The notes: generated from the sequence alone by a model not told the origin. A DNA stretch of 64,000 bases from Liolophura sinensis (GCF_032854445.1 NC_088303.1:20097501-20161500), one strand, 5' to 3'. Shown: positions 26,801 through 38,900, numbered from the stretch's first letter. Translations and numbers: made by a program.

Positions 26801-29800
26801 GTCTCTCGCTAGAATATATGTGTTACTAGTAATCCAGGTAAAGAATAACTGTAAGAAGGTTCAGCCTGTTCTGTAGTGGGCTACAGTCCTATTCATTTTT
26901 ATAGTACTCTGAGACTGGTAGCATAGTCCATAAAACCTACTATAGAATGCAAACATTTTAATGCATTTAATTCTCATTTAAAAAATCTGAAAAAAATAAT
27001 TGAGAAAATTTTTGCACATGGTTTTCTATTTGTCGATCAAACCTGAGTTCATTTTTTAGGTACATGTAAGGTACATGTACTAATAATCAATAACATTATG
27101 TTTGTTATTAGATCTTGATTTTTCTGTGATCTTTATTAGGATAGACCCAGCAGGGTGGTGGATGAGTGAGAAATTGGATGGGGTGAGGGCATACTGGAAT
27201 GGCAAGTAAGTCCACATGTACATGTCTGCATGTGAGATCACGTGCACTTGTACAGGATGAGTATATCGTCAGTGGTACTGTGTATGTATTATTTATGTAG
27301 CCACCCTGAAGATCTCATTATGTTACAAAATTGTGTGCATCTGTTTTTCATAACTTCAGCCGTAAGCAGAGTTGTCATGTGAGAATTGATCACAGACAGC
27401 ACCATGCATGGGACATATTGCACATGTACTCAAAACTCAATTTACAAACACTTGCGATTGAAAGATCTTGATTCCTCAGAGAAAACTTTGGCCTTTAGTA
27501 CCCGCTGGGGCCAATAAAACAAAGCCAGCTTAAACTTACATGTAAGTCAAAATTTGAAATATTATTTTAGAGCTTATTTTCAGGTCCTGTCAATTAGAAT
27601 ACTGACCTTCTCATCAATGTTATCTGAAGATCAAAATTTCAAATTCCATCACCAAAATCTAAACGTTATGGATTTTAGATTTTTAGTAAAGTGAGACCTG
27701 TCTTAGTGAAATCAGTCCCATGCCATAAATCATAGGCATAGTCTTAATCTCCATTTTGTAGAACGTTAAAATTACTTTAAACCAGAACTTTTTATCTTTG
27801 TGTTTCTGCATATTTTGATTTGATTGGTTATTAATCTCCATGGCCTCCTTTGCTCAGTTGGTTAGCGTGCTAATGCAGTGTAATGACCCAGGAGTTTCTC
27901 ACCAATGCGTTCGCTGTGAGTTCAAGTCAAGCTCATGCAGGCTTCCTCTCCGGCCGTATTTGGGGAGGGCTGTCAGCAACCTGTGGATGGTCCTGGGTTT
28001 CCCCTGAGCTTTGCCCGGCTTCCTCCCACCATAATACTGGCCACCGTCGTAGAGGTGAAATATTTTTGAGTACGGCATAAAACACCAATCAGATCAAATA
28101 AATGTGTTTTTGTGTTATTAGGGGATTTTACTCCAGACTGGGCAACCCTTTCTATGCACCATCCTGGTTCACAAAGGTAAGATGGCCACCAAACTACATG
28201 TATGTGCAAAGCTGTATACCTTGAATGCTTGTCTCAAATGTTTGGTAAAAGCTAGGCCTTGTGATACAATTTCATATCCTTGTAGTTTTTGACAGTAAAT
28301 TTATATTGTGATTTTGCCTGCCCATCTATCCATATAAATGTCTAATTAAGACTCAAACAAGTTAAACTGTGCAGAGTCAAAAACTTGCTACATACAGAAA
28401 TGGTGGCTTTACCCTTTAAAGCTTTAATGTCACCTCGACAACAAATTCAAATTGAAGAGTTCCTGATCTGAGCTGATTGCTATTATCAGGGATCATACCT
28501 ACAGATATGATTTATTGTTATTAGGGATTACCTGTAGACATGATTGCTTTTGTCAGATATTACCTGCAGACATATCGGGGGTTATCGGGGGTTACCGGCT
28601 GACATGATTTCTGCTGTCAGGAATTACCTGTAGACATGTTTGATGATATCAGGGATTAACTACAGGCATGATTGCTGTAACAGAGATTACGTGCAGACTT
28701 GGGTGTTCTTGTCAAGCATTGCATGTAGATATACTACTGTCCGGGATTACCTGCTGTCGTGGTTGCTCTTGTCAAGGGATTGTCTGTAGATATGATTTAA
28801 GTTGTCAGGGATTACCTGTAGATAAGATTTATCTTTTGAGGGATTGCCTTTAGATATGATTTATCTTGTGAGGGATAACCTGTAGATATGGTTTATCTTG
28901 TGAGGGACTGCCTGTAGATATGATTTATATTGTCAGGGACTGCCTGTAGATATGATTTATCTTGTCAGGGACTGCCTGTAGATATGATTTATATTGTCAT
29001 GGATTGCCTGTAGATATGATTTATATTGTCATGGATTGCCTGTAGATATGATTTATATTGTCAAGGATTACCGGTACACATGATCACTGTTATCAGGGAT
29101 TACCTGCAGACATGACATTGGATGGGGAGTTGTTTGGAGGAAGAGGAAAGTTCCAGTCGACTGTCAGCATTGTAAAGACTGCAGACTCTCCAGAGTGGAA
29201 GAAGTTGACGTATCAGGTACATGAATGGTGGTTTTCATTATTTATATTTTGTATAAATACATTTTGAAACATGTTGAAACCACGTGTGAACCCCTAGCCA
29301 ATTAACAAGTATTTTTATTGTTTATATTGGTTATTGTTTTGTGGGTATGATTTGAAGTTATTGTGAATTTAAGTGATGAAAGTACTTCACAAACAGCAAG
29401 TTTGTCACATCAAATAAATGTATTCTCCAAGAATACTATATTCAGATTTTCTTATTTCAGGAGATAAATTATCATTCATTATATATAGTAGCTTTTAAAG
29501 AGCAATTTAAAGATTGAAGAACTATTTAATATTAATACAACTGTACATGTATATCTTTTTCCATTACTGCGTTAGGTTTTTGATGTTCCTTGCAGTGGAT
29601 CCTTACCTTTTGAGAAGAGAATGGAAAAGGTGAAAAAGTATTTTGATGAGAACAGGTTTGTGGTAATTGTGAACACATTAAAACATGATTTATTGCATAT
29701 ACTAGTATAAACTGTTACTATCTGCTTATGTCAGATGTGGGAATTCACAGTGATAATTATTTTTAGTCGCATTCTGCTTTAAAATTCTTAACCACACAGA

Positions 29801-32212
29801 GTTTTTCTGTTGTATGTCATGTGACATTTATTTTAAACCAGTCTGTGAGTGTGTTCATTTGAAACTATTACTCAGAAAATTTAAACTATATCAGCAGAGT
29901 ATATAGATTTTCATGAGGTTATCTCCCTTTATCACAGTGCTCCAAGTGTCATTGTTGTGACACAGACCAAGTGCAAGGGTGGAACCAATCTGCAGGGAGA
30001 GCTGGAGAGAATAATAGCTCTGGGTGGAGAGGGGGTCATGATTCGTCAGCCAGGGTCACAGTATGAACACAGGAGATCACACACACTGCTGAAGTACAAG
30101 AAGTTCTATGATGCCGAGGTTAGTCTAAGTTTGGTTAGTCAAAGCTTGGCGGTATTATTGCATTTGTAGCATGTAAAAGTTGAATAAGGTGGTACATAGC
30201 AGCTGGTTAACATCATGTTCTTCATCAGCCTTTCTTCATCACCATTAGATTTAGGTTCACTCAAAACTTTAAACTGGCAAACATTTGGTGCAAAGTACAG
30301 TATAAAGAGGATCGTCTGATATATTTAGTATGGTGTTACTGTAATCCGTAAAACTACTAAACTGCAGAACTACTGAACTGTACATACAGTGTGAGATTTC
30401 GAGTAAACGCTAAAGTAATACAAATAAGCTAGTCAACTGACACTGTGAATTGAGAGAGCATTAGGCAGGTTGCTCTGTCTACAACTATTTCTAGTAATCG
30501 GCTGCAAGGAAAACATAGTGAGTGAGTGAGTGTTCGTTTTATTTGTTTTTACCAAACCCCAAGTGAATGATTTATGGGCACGGTCCAGAATATAAGCTTT
30601 TCCATCAAGATTTGTCTAAACATACTTGTTTGAAAGCTAGAGTTGTATATATTTACTTGCAAGTAAGCTTTAAAGTCTTCTGTTGCAGGCACGTGTGATT
30701 GGCCATGAGACAGGTAAAGGGAGAAATGCGGGTAGATGTGGAGCATTACGCTGTGAAATGGCTTGTGGGAAGAAGTTTTCTTGTGGCTCAGGGTCAGTAT
30801 CTGTTCTTGGTGTTTGCAGGATTTACGTTAAAATTATATTTCACATGTAGAGGTTATGTTGAAATTATCTTTCATATGTAGTTATGTTCAAATTATTTTT
30901 TGGACCTGCGCAATGACCCAAGAACTGCTTACCAATGCAGTTGCTGCGAGTTCAAGTCAAGCTCATGCTGGCTTCGTCTCTAGCCTTACCGGTGTGTGGG
31001 AAGGTCTGTCAGCAACCTGTCAATTGTTGTGGGCTCCCCCGGGGTCTGCCCGGTTTCCTCCAACCATAATGCTGGCCACCGTCGTATAAGTGAAATATTC
31101 ATGAGTATGGAGTATAACACCAATCTAATAAATAAATAAATAAAATTATCTTTTACATTCAAAAATTTTGTTCAAATTATCTTTCACGTGTAGTAGTTAT
31201 ATTAAAAGTATCTGTCACATGTATGAGTCATGTTAAAATTGTCTGTCACACATGTACATATAGAGGTCCTGTTTTATCTCACCAAATCAAAGGCTGACAT
31301 GTCTACAGATGGGTGTGATTACATTTTAGCGAGACAATAAACATGGTGTAAGAGGCATAGTGTACTTTCTTCATTTCCTTTGTACACAGAGATAACTCAA
31401 GAATTTTGGGAGTCAGTTTAAGGATTGTGTGATTTTGAATTGGCAAGTCAGTCGATCTTTAATCATGTCTCTGTTTTCTCCCCGCTCAGGCTGAGTGACC
31501 AGGATAGAAACAAACCTCCCAAAATTGGATCCATCATAACATACAAGTTCCAGGAGTACACAAACGACGGCATTCCAAGATTCCCAACATACCTTGGTGA
31601 GGGATGCATGTACACCTTGTTGTGTGTGTCCTACAATATTTAGTCTGGAGATTGGCTTCATGTTTTTATTTTAAAATGTACATGTAATTTGTTTGTGTTT
31701 TTGTGATACTCAAGAATATTTACCTGTAGGGAGTCTAATAATAGTCAGATGTAAACGTGAATGAAACTGACAAGAGGTGAAGGAAACCAGTGCTTGTTGT
31801 TAGCAACCTGCCTCACTCTCCATTTATACAGGGAACTTTCCAGAATTAAGAGAATCTTTGTGTTGATTGATCAAAGTCAGCTGTATTGTCCTCAATGTAG
31901 AGGATTAAACTGAATGAAGTTGATGTACCAGAATCTAGCTCCTACTTGTTACCTTGACTGGGGGTTTACAAGCGTCCTGTAGGAAATGTTCTTGCATATA
32001 GCACAGTCAGAATAAGTATGTTAGATTGCTTTATGATGATTCTCTTGCCAGCTTGCATTGCATTCTCTCCATTTTATCAGTAGACTGTAGAACATTTTTT
32101 GTTTCTTCTTAATTTTCAATCAGTCAGTTGATCAATCATTTACGCTGGGAGGTGTATATGTTTAACAGGTGTGAGGATTGACCTGAACCAGCCCAGTGTC
32201 CCAGATGATTGA
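20861..32212 (+). CDS. PBZ-BRCT-PBZ-SWIM ATP-dependent DNA ligase (ligase E-like)
   Basis: 631-residue protein from 15 phase-consistent exons: 20861-20969, 21418-21618, 22844-22986, 23451-23576, 23805-24015, 24666-24822, 26136-26327, 27140-27205, 28122-28176, 29097-29216, 29576-29655, 29938-30118, 30689-30792, 31490-31596, 32169-32212. Domains: PBZ zinc finger (C11, C17, H24, H30; CYRKDPAHKKEFLHPGD), BRCT (~38-115; LKGKTVVFTGIL), Ser/acidic linker, second PBZ (C239, C245, H252, H258), Asp run, SWIM-like CxC...CxH (C315, C317, C332, H334; RTCKHL), then the ligase core: motif I EKLDGVR with nucleophile K391, motif III LDGEL (E431), motif IV GEGVMIR (E518), motif V LLKYKKF (K539, K541), and an OB fold (IGSIITYKFQEYTNDG, PRFPTYLGVR). 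It lacks the N-terminal DNA-binding domain of LIG1/3/4. The core resembles bacterial periplasmic-type ligases (ligase E). PBZ fingers bind poly(ADP-ribose), so recruitment to DNA damage is inferred. Introns hold SINEs and two minisatellites. Confidence 0.93.
21665..21735 (+). repeat. Microsatellite (TATG)n then (GT)n
   Basis: ATGTATGTATGTATGCGTGT followed by GT-rich repeats; directly precedes repeat family B copy 2 in the ligase intron. Confidence 0.9.
21745..21960 (+). repeat. Dispersed repeat family B, copy 2
   Basis: Aligns by eye with 5968-6260 and 61575-61760: GGTGTGTGTACATATGTGTC, GTGAGTCCATGCCGCCAAAG, TTATACTGACAGCGGGTCAA, TTCTAACCTGTCAGTG, GAGGCAGC. Confidence 0.65.
22478..22632 (-). 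mobile_element. SINE copy, tail and core, minus orientation
   Basis: TTTATTTATTTGATTAATG, CATACTTAAGAATATTTATC, ACTAGCATTATGGTGGGAAG, CATCCGCAGGTTGCTGGAAG. Head missing. In the ligase intron before the exon at 22844. Confidence 0.8.
23180..23292 (+). mobile_element. SINE head fragment, plus orientation
   Basis: tRNA-like part only: CAAGGTGGTTAGCATGC, GAGCCTCTCACCAATG, GTGAGTTCAGCTCTAGCT. Ligase intron. Confidence 0.65.
24300..24428 (+). mobile_element. SINE head fragment, plus orientation
   Basis: GGCCGAGGTGGGTTAC, CCCAGGAGCCTCTCACCAAT, GAGTTCAAGTCTAGCTCATG, CCATACGTGGGAAGATC. Truncated before the tail. Ligase intron. Confidence 0.75.
25165..25900 (+). repeat. Minisatellite, 69-bp unit, about 11 near-identical copies
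   Basis: Unit contains ACTGTCATCACGTACATGGT, ATAGATCTGTAACACACTGT, ACATGTAGGTATAGACATGT. Copy starts are 69 bp apart (for example 25261, 25330, 25399). Since 69 is 23 codons, long frames stay open on both strands (230 and 253 codons); these are artefacts. It lies in the ligase intron before the SWIM exon. Near identity suggests recent expansion or homogenisation. Confidence 0.95.
27838..28106 (+). mobile_element. SINE, near full length, plus orientation
   Basis: CTCCTTTGCTCAGTTGGTTA head, GAGTTCAAGTCAAGCTCATG, GGATGGTCCTGGGTTTCCCC, CACCATAATACTGGCCACCG, AACACCAATCAGATCAAATA tail. It ends only 16 bp before the ligase exon at 28122, next to its acceptor. Confidence 0.88.
28485..29096 (+). repeat. 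Minisatellite, 32-bp unit, ending at the acceptor of ligase exon 10
   Basis: About 19 units of the form TTGTCAGGGATTACCTG followed by TAGATATGATTTATA. Each unit resembles the true acceptor and exon start at 29091-29115 (TATCAG then GGATTACCTGCAGACATGA). The exon begins inside the last unit. Confidence 0.85.
30905..31143 (+). mobile_element. SINE copy, head truncated, plus orientation
   Basis: Begins at CAATGACCCAAGAACTGC and runs to AATAAATAAATAAA. An imprecise duplication AAATTAT.TTT is visible on both sides. In the ligase intron between exons 30689-30792 and 31490-31596. Confidence 0.85.
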
Positions 32213-33720
32213 CAAACTGATTTAATCAATCATTCTTGCTGGCAAGTGTTTTATGTTTTACAGGTGTGAGGATTGACCTGGACCAGTCCAGTGACGCAGA
32301 TGTCCCGCCCAAACCAGGTGACTGACAATTTGAGTTGATCAATCATTCACTCTGGCAGGTGTTTTATGTTTTACAGGTGTGAGGATTGACCTGAACCAGC
32401 CCTGTGACACAGATGTCCCGCCCAAACCAGGCGACTGACAATTTGAGTTGATCAGTCATTCACTCTGGCAGGTGTTTTATGTTTTACAGGTGTGAAGATT
32501 GACCTGAACCAGCCCTGTGACACAGATGTCCCGCCCAAACCAGGTGACTGACAATTTGAGTTGATCAATCATTCACTCTGGCAGGTGTTTTATGTTTTAC
32601 AGGTGTGAGGATTGACCTGAACCAGCCCAGTGACGCAGATGTCCTGCCCAAACCAGGTGACTGACAATTTGAGTTGATCAGTCATTCACTCTGGCAGGTG
32701 TTTTAGTTTTTACAGGTGTGAAGATTGACCTGAACCAGCCCAGTGACGCAGATGTCCTGCCCAAACCAGATGATTGACAATTTGAGTTGATCAGTCATTC
32801 ACTCTGGCAGGTGTTTTGTGTTTTACAGGTGTGAAGATTGACCTGAACCAGCCCAGTGACGCAGATGTCCTGCCCAAACCAGATGATTGACAATTTGAGT
32901 TGATCAGTCATTCACTCTGGCAGGTGTTTTGTGTTTTACAGGTGTGAGGATTGACCTGAACCAGCCCAGTGACGCAGATGTCCCGCTCAAACCAGGTGAC
33001 TGACAATTTGAGTTGATCAATCTTTCACTCTTAGTCGGTTAGCGTGCTAGCCCAGCGTAATGACCCAGGAGCCTCTCACCAATGCGGTCGCTGTGAGTTC
33101 AAGTCCAGCTCATGCTGGCTTCCTCTCCGGCCGTAAGTGGGAAGATCTTCCAGCAACCTGCGGATGGTCGTGGGTTTCCCCCGGGCTGTGCCCAATTTCC
33201 ACCCACCATAATGCTGGCCGCCGTCGTATAAGTGAAATATTCTTGAGTACGGCGTAAAACACCAATCAAATAAATAAATAAATAAATCTTTCACTCTTGC
33301 AGGTGTTTTATGTTTTACAGGTGTGAGGATTGACCTGAACCAGTCCAGTGACGCAGATGTCCTGCCCAAACCAGGTGACTGACAATTTGAGTTGATCAAT
33401 CATTCACTCTGGCAGATGTATATGTTTTACAGGTGTGAGGATTGACCTGAACCAGCCCTGTGACACAGATGTCCCGCCCAAACCAGATGATTGACAATTT
33501 GAGTTGATCAGTCATTCACTCTGGCAGGTGTTTTATCTTTTACAGGTGTGAGGATTGACCTGAACCAGCCCAGTGACGCAGATGTCCCATCCAAACCAGA
33601 TGACTGACAATTTGAGTTGATCAATCATTCACTCTGGCAGGTGTATATGTTTTACATGTGTGAGGATTGGCCTGAACTATCCCAATGAAGCAGATGTCCC
33701 GCCCAAACCAGATGATTGAC
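32169..33720 (+). repeat. Tandem array of the ligase terminal exon, 113-bp unit, 12 copies
   Basis: Exon-equivalent starts: 32169, 32264, 32377, 32490, 32603, 32716, 32829, 32942, 33321, 33433, 33546, 33658. Each unit has TTTTACAG acceptor, a coding segment (VRIDLNQPSDADVPPKPG in the common form), a TGA, and a spacer TTGAGTTGATCAATCATTCA. Copy 1 is shorter (ends PSVPDD). Copy 12 has lost the AG (ACAT). Copies 2, 4, 5, 8 and 9 also carry CAG/GTGACT, a good donor, 54 nt after the acceptor. A SINE splits copies 8 and 9. Confidence 0.93.
33033..33284 (+). mobile_element. SINE inserted in the terminal-exon array, with target-site duplication
   Basis: Target duplication AATCTTTCACTCTT at 33019-33032 and 33285-33298. 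Removing SINE plus one duplication (266 bp) restores the 113-bp spacing between copies 8 and 9, so insertion followed array formation. Carries GAGTTCAAGTCCAGCTCATG and a (TAAA)n tail. Confidence 0.95.
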
Positions 33721-34205
33721 AAATTGACGTAGATGCCACTTGCAAGTGATTAGCATATCGCCATTCATGCTTGATGGAGAGCAGTATAATCAGTGATGCC
33801 AACTGCTGACATCAAAGTTATTTCAGGTGTTCAACACCTTAATCAGTCTTTAATATTAACTCTTAGTGTGCGGATACATGTAAAATGCTGACTGTGATGG
33901 GATTCTGTTTAAACTGTATATTTTCAGTTCACTCCACATTTTGTCTGCACGGTTTATTAATTAGCTTTACCTACTTCATTGACTGATACTATGCTGTAAT
34001 ATCTGTGATGATATGATTTCTACCTTTGGTTCAGGTCAATCCTCTACCTTTGCATTGATAAGCTTTTACAAGAATTGTATTTATACATACATTTACAGTT
34101 TTAATTTACAGTATATATTACATTATTTAATATATTAAGCCAAACAGATGAACCCCACTCTAGATTTTATATGTATGTATGAATTAAATACATAGCACAC
34201 AATCA

Positions 34206-34261
<56 letters not shown>

Positions 34262-35994
34262 TTTGGATCATTTGTGTAAAACTTTGTCATGCTTTATATG
34301 TTTCTGTATTAAGTTCAATTTTTTTTTTCATATTTTAAGTTTTTATTTGTATACATTGTTATAGGAAGTATTGTGATATATTAACAGAGTTCATATATAT
34401 ATATATATATATATTTGTTTTTATACACGTAAATATTGTGTCAGGCGCAAACTATTTATTATTATTAAACTATTTAAGAATTGTACATGTAGGCCTATTA
34501 GTACACTTTGATGAACTTTGTTATGGAATTTTAATCAGTTTTGTAATGAGAAAGATGTTCACACCCCTAGTGAAACGCATATGTATTTTTACATCATGAA
34601 TCTACTTTAATTCAAAGCATTATAATTAATGCAATACGCTGCCATTTTCAGCCAAGTTGCACGGTGAAAAAGTCAGAATCCTAAAATTAACACCAATGGC
34701 ACCATTTCACAAGTGGAAGTTCATGTCAGCATCTGGTGTCACCACCATGTGCTACCTATGCATTTATTTTTTGCTAAAATATATAAAAGATGACAGCTTA
34801 TAAATCACTTTATGGGTAAATCTGATATTTCACTCCATATAATTGTTTATGTTTCATACTTCTGTTTTAACATGACTGTACACCCTGAATTTGACTCTCA
34901 ACACTTCACATGATTCACACAAAACTGTTGACATAAATAATAAATAAAATATTTCGTGGTAAAATTTGAATAGTGTAAAGGTTTTGGTTGTGTAATGAAA
35001 AAGTAATACCACACTGGACACTTGTCAGGTTATTGTTCACATTTCATACAAAAATTATATGTGATGCTCTAACATCTCTATGCAGTATCCTCCAAATAAT
35101 ATTAGTGTGTAACTATTTAGAAGAGAAGTCAATAAAACAAAACCTATCTCAATGACACCCAGGTTTGAATTCTCATTTTTGTTTCATTTACGTTAAAGAA
35201 GCTTCAAGAATGTTCCCTGAGTATAATTAATAACTAATTCTGTTTAGTTATTGGCCTTTTGATTAAAAATCATGTCTTTCAATCAGTAGGATAAACAAGT
35301 TGCAGGTTGAGTCCCATGCTGTATACTTCCACTGCACCTCCTGTCTTCAACCAATTTAATATTCATTTCTGTGCGTCACGTGTGAGAAATTTTCTCAATA
35401 ACTTTCTAAAAATTGGAGATTCACCCTGAGTGCTGGAAGTTTCACATAATATACAAACAGTGTTCCGCCAAATGATTCCTGATGGCAAAATAAATGTTGA
35501 AATAAAAATGTTGAATCTAATCATAATCTTATTTGTGGATAATTCTCAAATATGATGAAAAACTGAACAATAAAGAAAAGCGTCTTTACAATGTACTTAG
35601 AAGATGGCAGTATGTTGAAATCGAACTGGTCTCCCAAAGCTCCAAGTAGCTTTGCCAGTAGTGACATCTCCAAAATCAGAGGTCCTTCGTCTATTATAAA
35701 CTTTACTCCGTTGAATAAAATAGGAATTAAATTCACACTTCATATGAAAGACAGGTGTTTTTTTTTTTAAATCTTTATTTTATTCTTAATTTTGTGGAAA
35801 CATGAGAAAACAATACTGAAGCTCCCTATTACAGTCATATAAAGGCTCCACTTTTAACATGACTTTATAATAGTCTGCATTTTGCATTTTAAATCCATGA
35901 AAGCAATCATGAGGCTTAAGATCTTGACTTTCATGTTCCAGATCACACTTTGTACTCATATGTTCCCCAGAAGTTGTTAATTTAGGAGCAAACT
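33721..35994. other. Intergenic, convergent 3' ends of ligase and ADAT1
   Basis: AT-rich, with (TA)n microsatellites at 34207-34260 and 34396-34415 and no coding exon. An AATAAA on the minus strand at 35780-35775 is a plausible ADAT1 polyadenylation signal. An open minus-strand frame at 35521-35736 has no recognised similarity. Confidence 0.6.
34207..34260. repeat. (TA)n microsatellite
   Basis: About 25 TA dinucleotides with one G interruption near the end. Confidence 0.95.
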
Positions 35995-38900
35995 CTACTG
36001 ATTCAAAGGAGATCCATCAAATGTACATGTAAATTGCAGATGGTCCCTAGGTTTTGAGATCCAGGAGGAGAAAACCATTTTGAGTTGGTTCCAAGCAGTT
36101 TGATAGGAACTGGCAGCTGATTTACACACCCAGTAGGCAGTTTGACTGTTCACATTTCTGAACAAAAAAAAAGCAGTAAAATTTACATGTAAATAATACA
36201 AAGTGGCAAGAAAGAACAATTACACTGACTAACAAGACTGAATAATGTCCGAAATACAAATGTCACAAAACACAGGTTTCAAAAAAAACAATTGTGTGAG
36301 GCTCAATTGTGTGAGATTTTACAATAATGCCTTAACATTTTCACATATGAAAGAGCAGCTATCATTGCAATTTATGCATAATCTGATTTTGGAGACAAAA
36401 CTACATTGACTGGATTGGCCAATCTCAGGGCTTCACAAAAAGTACAATTTTATCAGCCTACAAAGAACAATGACTTGAATAAACACCTTTATACTGTAAG
36501 CTGAATTAAACCATGAAATAAAATGTGTCAAAATATAACCTGTCTAGGCTATTTTTAAAATATGTTTGTTGGGAGTAATCTGACCGATCAACAAAAGTGT
36601 CGTACTCTGCAGTTCTATAGCGTATTTTTCCAAAAGGTACTTGTCTTATTTTCCCCTCAGTGTAAGTTTGAACTGTCTTGAAAATCCAATTCTTCTTAAT
36701 TAATAAGAATAAAAAAAAATCCCTATCAACCAGATTTTGTTGTTGTGCAGAATGGTTGAACTATGCTGAACAAACAAAAGGATGGCCTGAGACAGCTGAT
36801 ACCTGTCGACCTACACATGACTTACCTGAGATTCTCTGGTCTTTGATCTTCTGGTAAAGAAAACAATAATCCATGGAACTTTTTGTAAAGTTCCACTCCA
36901 CAAATTTCACACCTGAAATGCAAAAATGTTCATAATATTTTCTTCTGTCTTTTTACACACATCAACTGTTCTGGACACAATTTTCAATTTAACCACATTT
37001 AAAAGGACTATCATTCTTAACATTAACTTAAATATAATATGAATTATTTAGCACAACTGGGTGGATAATTATCTCACGGTCTGCATGAGACAGTTCACAA
37101 AATAGGAACAGGTAATATTTTTCCCCAGATAAAACACAGCAGGTACATGTTGTCACTTTGTTTACCTATAAAAATCATGGACCGTTTCTTGTACAAGTCG
37201 TGTAAAGACCACCAGCATGAGTGTTACAGTTTAAACAAAACCCCACAGATTCCACAAACAAAACTTGCAGCCTATCCAAAAGTGCCAATGGGTAAGCATT
37301 TTTTACAGGGAGATCTGAAAGTTTATTTCACTGTTTTCTTATTTCTGTTTCTTTATGTTGTATTCACAACTACTTCATTAATGTCAGCTATCAGGTTTAT
37401 ATGTGAAGAAAATGTCACTACGTATCTAATAAATAAATCTTCAGCCAACCTTGACGATCTATCTCATCAGTCAAAAAGCTTGTTTTCTTCACTCAGAAAC
37501 ACGGTAAATTGATTCAATGAGTCAGCAAGACCATGTCAGGCCTTTCTTTCATGTATTAAAGCCTAAAATCATGTAAGCATCATATAATTCCAGGCACAAG
37601 AAAGATTACCCTGCAACTTCTCCAAAAAGCATACACTGATACATGCTTCTCTCCCTTTTTCATTAGGCACGACAACAACTTACCTGGACTGGGGTTTGTT
37701 AAAATTTTTAGCTGTAACTCCCTGTTTTCTCCCAGCGACAGACACCTCTGGTCCCTTCAGTTGGCCCAGGTACCACATGCTGGCTGGGAAGAGATGGGCA
37801 TTAACGGTATTAAAGTTAATCGCTGTGAGAAATTATAGTAACACTCGCAGCAGACACCCACACACCCACAAACATGAAGAGGATTTTCTATAAACACGAG
37901 ACACAGATTCTGATATTTAATATAAGTACTTGAATAAACAGCTTATCAATAACACAGACTGAATGTATAGCCATGGAAATGATTACCTGTAGCGGATGGT
38001 TTTAATTTCACTTCACACTGTTTCTCTTTCGCACTGACTTCATTCATTTCCCTGCCATCAATAAAAGCCTGGCTGGACTGATTGCATTTCAGCTTGTTGA
38101 CATGGTAACCAGAGGGCAGGTTAGTCACCATAGCAACCCTCTTCACTAGTGCTCTCTGCATAGCTGAACTGCTGAATGGACACCTGACAAAATATTGATG
38201 AAGTTGTGAATTGCCATTGTCCCATAGTCTTCACAGATGATGTGAATATCATCCAGGGTTGATGCATACATTATGTGTTGCACCTCCTTTATAAACTTTA
38301 TAACACAGTTGACCTTACATATATTTTAAATTTCACTTGATGAGGTATTGGCAGAAAGTTTCTGACTGATGTCTTCTGAAATTAGTCCAGAGATTCTAAT
38401 TCAGAATCTTCATAAAATAGGTAAATAAAGAAATATTTTGAACTTCAACCACTACATAGACAAAACAAATATATTTAAAAAAAAGGTTAATAATATAATA
38501 TACACTTTCATGAAAACCAAGATGTACCTACCTACCAACAACCAGACTGTGTAGATAAACCGGTTGTGCCAGGAAGTGGGAGAGCAGCGCCCCCTGGCAG
38601 CCAGTAACATTCCATCGTGCCAGTTTGTCACTACATGACATGCTCAGGGTCCTATCTCCTCTGCCTGGTTTAATCCTCAGTGCCCCTAGGCAGTGATACT
38701 CCCTCCCTTCTCCCCGGGGATCCTGTACACCCCCGGGTACGCACTTGGCCCCTGTGCGATAAATGTCTTGGACTCCATTCAACAAAGACTGATCAGATTT
38801 TGCAGGACTTACATAGTTTTGACACTGTCGACCATTTTTTCCATCCAACTCAGCCCGATCTGTAGCCTTTCCAACGGTATCCTGTTTTTGTGCTGCCATA

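Noticed and set aside
20861-32212. Assignment to LIG1, LIG3 or LIG4, or to APLF
   Set aside because: It lacks the N-terminal DNA-binding domain of those ligases, its core and OB fold are of compact bacterial type, and APLF has no ligase core or SWIM motif.
1562-33284. True tRNA genes at SINE heads
   Set aside because: A- and B-box-like motifs occur, but the cloverleaf is incomplete and the sequence continues into the SINE body and (TAAA)n tail.
32120-33720. CRISPR-like array
   Set aside because: Regular spacing comes from whole-unit tandem duplication of an exon with no unique spacers, in an animal genome.
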